Positions 10,512 through 13,153 of a stretch of 13,153 bases of DNA are shown here, piece by piece; positions within the stretch are counted from its first letter, which is position 1, and each line of letters begins with the position of its first letter. The notes below the pieces were generated by a model. That model ran no database searches, was not told where the DNA came from, and was given only the letters and a program-made list of their open reading frames with translations. Origin of the DNA: Ferruginibacter sp. (lineage in GTDB: Bacteria; Bacteroidota; Bacteroidia; Chitinophagales; Chitinophagaceae); assembly GCA_018057635.1 (NCBI GenBank), contig JAGPDJ010000035.1, positions 1 to 13,153 of the forward strand. Direction: 5' to 3'. The translations under genes and the position numbers were made by a program.

Positions 10512-13153
10512 ATGAAAATTAATATAACAATCCTGTTTGCATTTTTAATGAACCTGCATACACTTGCACAGCAAAATTATGTACAGTATGTAAACCCTTT
10601 TATCGGAACCGGTGGCCATGGGCATACTTATCCGGGTGCTACCGTGCCGCATGGAATGGTTCAGCTAAGCCCCGATACCAGGCTGGATGGATGGGATGGT
10701 TGCGGAGGATATCATTATTCAGATAGTTTTATATATGGCTTTTCTCATACTCATTTAAGCGGAACAGGTGTTAGTGATTATGGCGATATTCTCCTGATGC
10801 CTATGAATGGCGCTCCTTCACCTGATAATAAGATTTATGGTTCATCTTTCTCTCATACCAATGAAAAAGCAGCAGCCGGTTATTACAATGTTAAACTGGA
10901 TGATGATAATATAAATGCCGAATTCACAGCCACAGAAAGAGTAGGGATGCACCATTATACATTCTCATCTTCAACCGGCAATAACTTGATACTTGACCTG
11001 AAACACCGTGATGAGGTATTGGAATCTTTTTTAAATATAGAAGACAGCGTTACCATAACGGGATTGCGTAGGAGCAAAGCATGGGCCACCAATCAATATG
11101 TTTTTTTTGTGATTAAATTCTCTCAGCCTTTTTTTAAAAGCGGTATTTGGAATGATAATATACTAACAGAGGGCCAGCCAGCTGCTTCTTCAAAGAACCT
11201 GAAAGCATTTTTTCAGTTTATGCCAAATAGTTCAAATGATTTGTATGTTAAAGTAGCCATCTCACCGGTAAGTATTGAAGGTGCAAAGAAAAATATGTTA
11301 ACAGAAATGCCGGAATGGGATTTTGAAATAATTAAGGCAGAAGCTACACAGAAATGGGAAACAGAATTGAGCAGGATAGATATCCGTTCTGAAGATCCCG
11401 ATAAGTTAAAAATATTTTATACAGCCTTGTATCATACTGCCATTGTTCCAAATATAAATATGGATGTTGACGGACAATATCGTGGAATGGACAATAAGAT
11501 ACATACTGCAAACGGGTTTACCTATTATTCTGTTTTCTCGCTGTGGGATACTTACCGTGCCGCACACCCGCTTTATACAATTATTGACCGAAAAAGAACC
11601 CTTGATTATATAAAGACCTTCCTGGTGCAGTACCAGCAAGGAGGACGTTTACCCGTTTGGGAACTGGCCAGTTGCGAAACGGATTGCATGATCGGTTACC
11701 ACAGCATTCCGGTAATTGTAGATGCCTATGTGAAAGGGATTACAGATTTTGATACCAGGCTGGCCCTGGAAGCCATGAAAAAGAGTGCAAACTGGAACCA
11801 TTTGGGGCTCCCATCCTATATAAAAAACGGCATGATAGAAGTGGATGATGAGGCAGAGAGTGTGAGTAAAAACCTGGAATATGCTTACGACGACTGGTGT
11901 ATTTCAGTTTTTGCTAAACTTACCGGAAATATGAATGATCACAAAACGTATTCCAGGCGGGCTCAATATTATAAAAACATACTCGATACAAAGTCAGGAT
12001 TCATGCGCCCCCGGAAAAACGGTGACTGGATCAGCCCATTCGATCCAAGGGAGGTAAACAATCATTTTACCGAAGCAAACAGCTGGCAATATTCGTTCTA
12101 TTTTCCGCAGGATATAAAAGGGTATTTGCAATTGACTGGAGGTGCAAAAAAACTGGAAAAGAAACTGGATGATTTGTTCAATGCGCCATCTCAAACAACC
12201 GGCAGAGATCAAAGTGATATAACCGGGCTGATAGGTCAATATGCCCATGGCAATGAACCCAGTCATCATATTGCTTACTTGTATAATTACACAGGTTCGG
12301 CGCATAAAACACAATACCTGGTAAATAAAGTGCTGACAGAAATGTACAAAAATGCACCGGATGGGTTAATCGGAAATGAAGATTGCGGACAAATGAGTGC
12401 ATGGTATGTTTTGAGTTCATTGGGTTTTTACCCGGTAACACCAGGATCTGGTCAGTATATGATCGGTAGCCCTTTATTTCCACTGGCTACCATTAACCTG
12501 GAAAACGAAAAAGCTTTTATCATTAATTCACCCGGAGCAGGTGAACGTAATTTTTATATTCAACAGGCATTGTTAAGTACAACTGCCTCATTGAAGCCTG
12601 CCAAATGGGATTCTGCTTATCTGAAGCACAGTGATATTGCCAATGGCGGACTGATAACATTTATGATGGGCGATAAACCTGCCTCAATTTTTTCTTCACC
12701 TGTAAAAGATATGGTGCCACCTGTAAAAGCTGAGTTGAAAATCGTACTCAATCCGGTAATTAACGGTGCAGGTATGCCATTTAAAGGAACAAAAAGAATA
12801 AGTATTACATCAGCTGAAAAAGATGTACGTATTTTTTATACGACGGATGGAACAGAACCAGGTGCAAAAAGCAGGTTGTATGTATCACCCTTGGTTGTTA
12901 ACAGGTCAGTGGTTGTTAAAGCCATCGCCATAAATAAAAAAGGCATCAAAAGTTTTGTTACAACTGGTGTTTATAAAAGAATTCCGCACAACTGGACAGT
13001 GCAGTATAATACAAACTATGAACAACAATATGATGGCGGGGGAACTGACGGGCTGATTGATGGCATACGCGGAACCGTTAACTGGCGTAAAGGTAACTGG
13101 CAGGGATACCAGCTAACAGATATGGATGTTATCATAGACCTGAAGATTGTGCG
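10512..13153 (+). CDS. Secreted GH92 alpha-mannosidase with C-terminal accessory domains (cut by window edge)
   Basis: The frame is open for 880 codons to the window end. A Sec signal peptide (MKINITILFAFLMNLHTLA) precedes NPFIGTGGHGHTYPGA (28-43), the GH92 opening. Other GH92 marks are FSHTHLSGTG (77-86), SLWDTYRAAHP (343-353), TEANSWQY (520-527), HGNEPSHH (579-586) and GNEDCGQMSAWY (621-632). The family consists of exo-acting, calcium-dependent alpha-mannosidases, mostly alpha-1,2; E521 and D624 are the likely catalytic pair by rough analogy with characterised members. About residues 755-822 form a chitobiase-C-terminal-like domain (IFYTTDGTEPGAKSRLYVSP), and from 828 a discoidin/F5-8 type C (CBM32-like) domain begins (YDGGGTDGLIDGIRG) and is truncated. 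The enzyme probably trims mannose from eukaryotic or fungal glycans in the periplasm or outside. It has no visible promoter in the 19 bases after the ssb terminator. Confidence 0.96.
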   Translation, partial: MKINITILFAFLMNLHTLAQQNYVQYVNPFIGTGGHGHTYPGATVPHGMVQLSPDTRLDGWDGCGGYHYSDSFIYGFSHTHLSGTGVSDYGDILLMPMNGAPSPDNKIYGSSFSHTNEKAAAGYYNVKLDDDNINAEFTATERVGMHHYTFSSSTGNNLILDLKHRDEVLESFLNIEDSVTITGLRRSKAWATNQYVFFVIKFSQPFFKSGIWNDNILTEGQPAASSKNLKAFFQFMPNSSNDLYVKVAISPVSIEGAKKNMLTEMPEWDFEIIKAEATQKWETELSRIDIRSEDPDKLKIFYTALYHTAIVPNINMDVDGQYRGMDNKIHTANGFTYYSVFSLWDTYRAAHPLYTIIDRKRTLDYIKTFLVQYQQGGRLPVWELASCETDCMIGYHSIPVIVDAYVKGITDFDTRLALEAMKKSANWNHLGLPSYIKNGMIEVDDEAESVSKNLEYAYDDWCISVFAKLTGNMNDHKTYSRRAQYYKNILDTKSGFMRPRKNGDWISPFDPREVNNHFTEANSWQYSFYFPQDIKGYLQLTGGAKKLEKKLDDLFNAPSQTTGRDQSDITGLIGQYAHGNEPSHHIAYLYNYTGSAHKTQYLVNKVLTEMYKNAPDGLIGNEDCGQMSAWYVLSSLGFYPVTPGSGQYMIGSPLFPLATINLENEKAFIINSPGAGERNFYIQQALLSTTASLKPAKWDSAYLKHSDIANGGLITFMMGDKPASIFSSPVKDMVPPVKAELKIVLNPVINGAGMPFKGTKRISITSAEKDVRIFYTTDGTEPGAKSRLYVSPLVVNRSVVVKAIAINKKGIKSFVTTGVYKRIPHNWTVQYNTNYEQQYDGGGTDGLIDGIRGTVNWRKGNWQGYQLTDMDVIIDLKIV

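Noticed and set aside
11406..12483. Minus-strand frames inside the GH92 gene
   Set aside because: They lie opposite well-conserved GH92 motifs and show no family features of their own.

Overview
The window looks like a chromosomal segment of a Bacteroidota bacterium, most likely of the family Chitinophagaceae. This rests on four things. The order rpmB-rpmG-DUF4295(bL38)-ftsY is typical of that phylum. Genes lack Shine-Dalgarno sequences and instead have A-rich leaders. Several genes are preceded by the Bacteroidota -7 promoter element TAnnTTTG. A DUF2723 membrane glycosyltransferase-like protein and a GH92 mannosidase are both present. The genus cannot be told from the sequence.

Layout. 1-1062 (minus) is the N-terminal part of a DUF2723 membrane protein cut by the window edge. 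A divergent intergenic region with inverted heptanucleotide repeats separates it from an EamA/DMT transporter (1303-2172, plus), which converges on an OsmC-family protein (2242-2658, minus). 2763-4775 (plus) is a translation/secretion block: rpmB, rpmG, a 56-residue DUF4295/bL38 gene, a terminator, then ftsY. 4949-7057 (minus) holds a small membrane protein translationally coupled to surE, a four-helix membrane protein with histidines in its helices, and a small exported two-helix protein. 7194-9110 is AT-rich and looser, with a 74-residue membrane protein, a secreted prolyl-aminopeptidase-like alpha/beta hydrolase, and short open stretches that may be gene remnants. 9110-10492 (plus) is a compact regulatory unit: a promoter with two palindromic operators, an XRE-HTH/S24 (LexA/CI-like) self-cleaving repressor, an SSB and a strong terminator. 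10512-13153 (plus) is a secreted GH92 alpha-mannosidase with C-terminal accessory domains, cut by the window edge.

How the genes work together. The ribosomal proteins and FtsY are the growth-related core (translation and co-translational membrane targeting). The S24 repressor beside an SSB suggests a small DNA-damage-responsive unit, by analogy with LexA/CI circuits. GH92, DUF2723 and the secreted hydrolase act in the envelope or outside the cell, but nothing in the sequence links them into one pathway.

Most unusual signals. (1) Arrays of a degenerate 7-bp unit (about NYATCYN) lie in three intergenic regions within 2.7 kb. One ends exactly in a -7 promoter box and one runs directly into the ftsY start codon. 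(2) Two palindromes bracket the -7 element of the S24 repressor promoter. (3) A hairpin plus three perfect TTTTCAAA repeats sits between rpmG and the bL38 gene. I saw no tRNA, rRNA, CRISPR array, transposase or insertion sequence.
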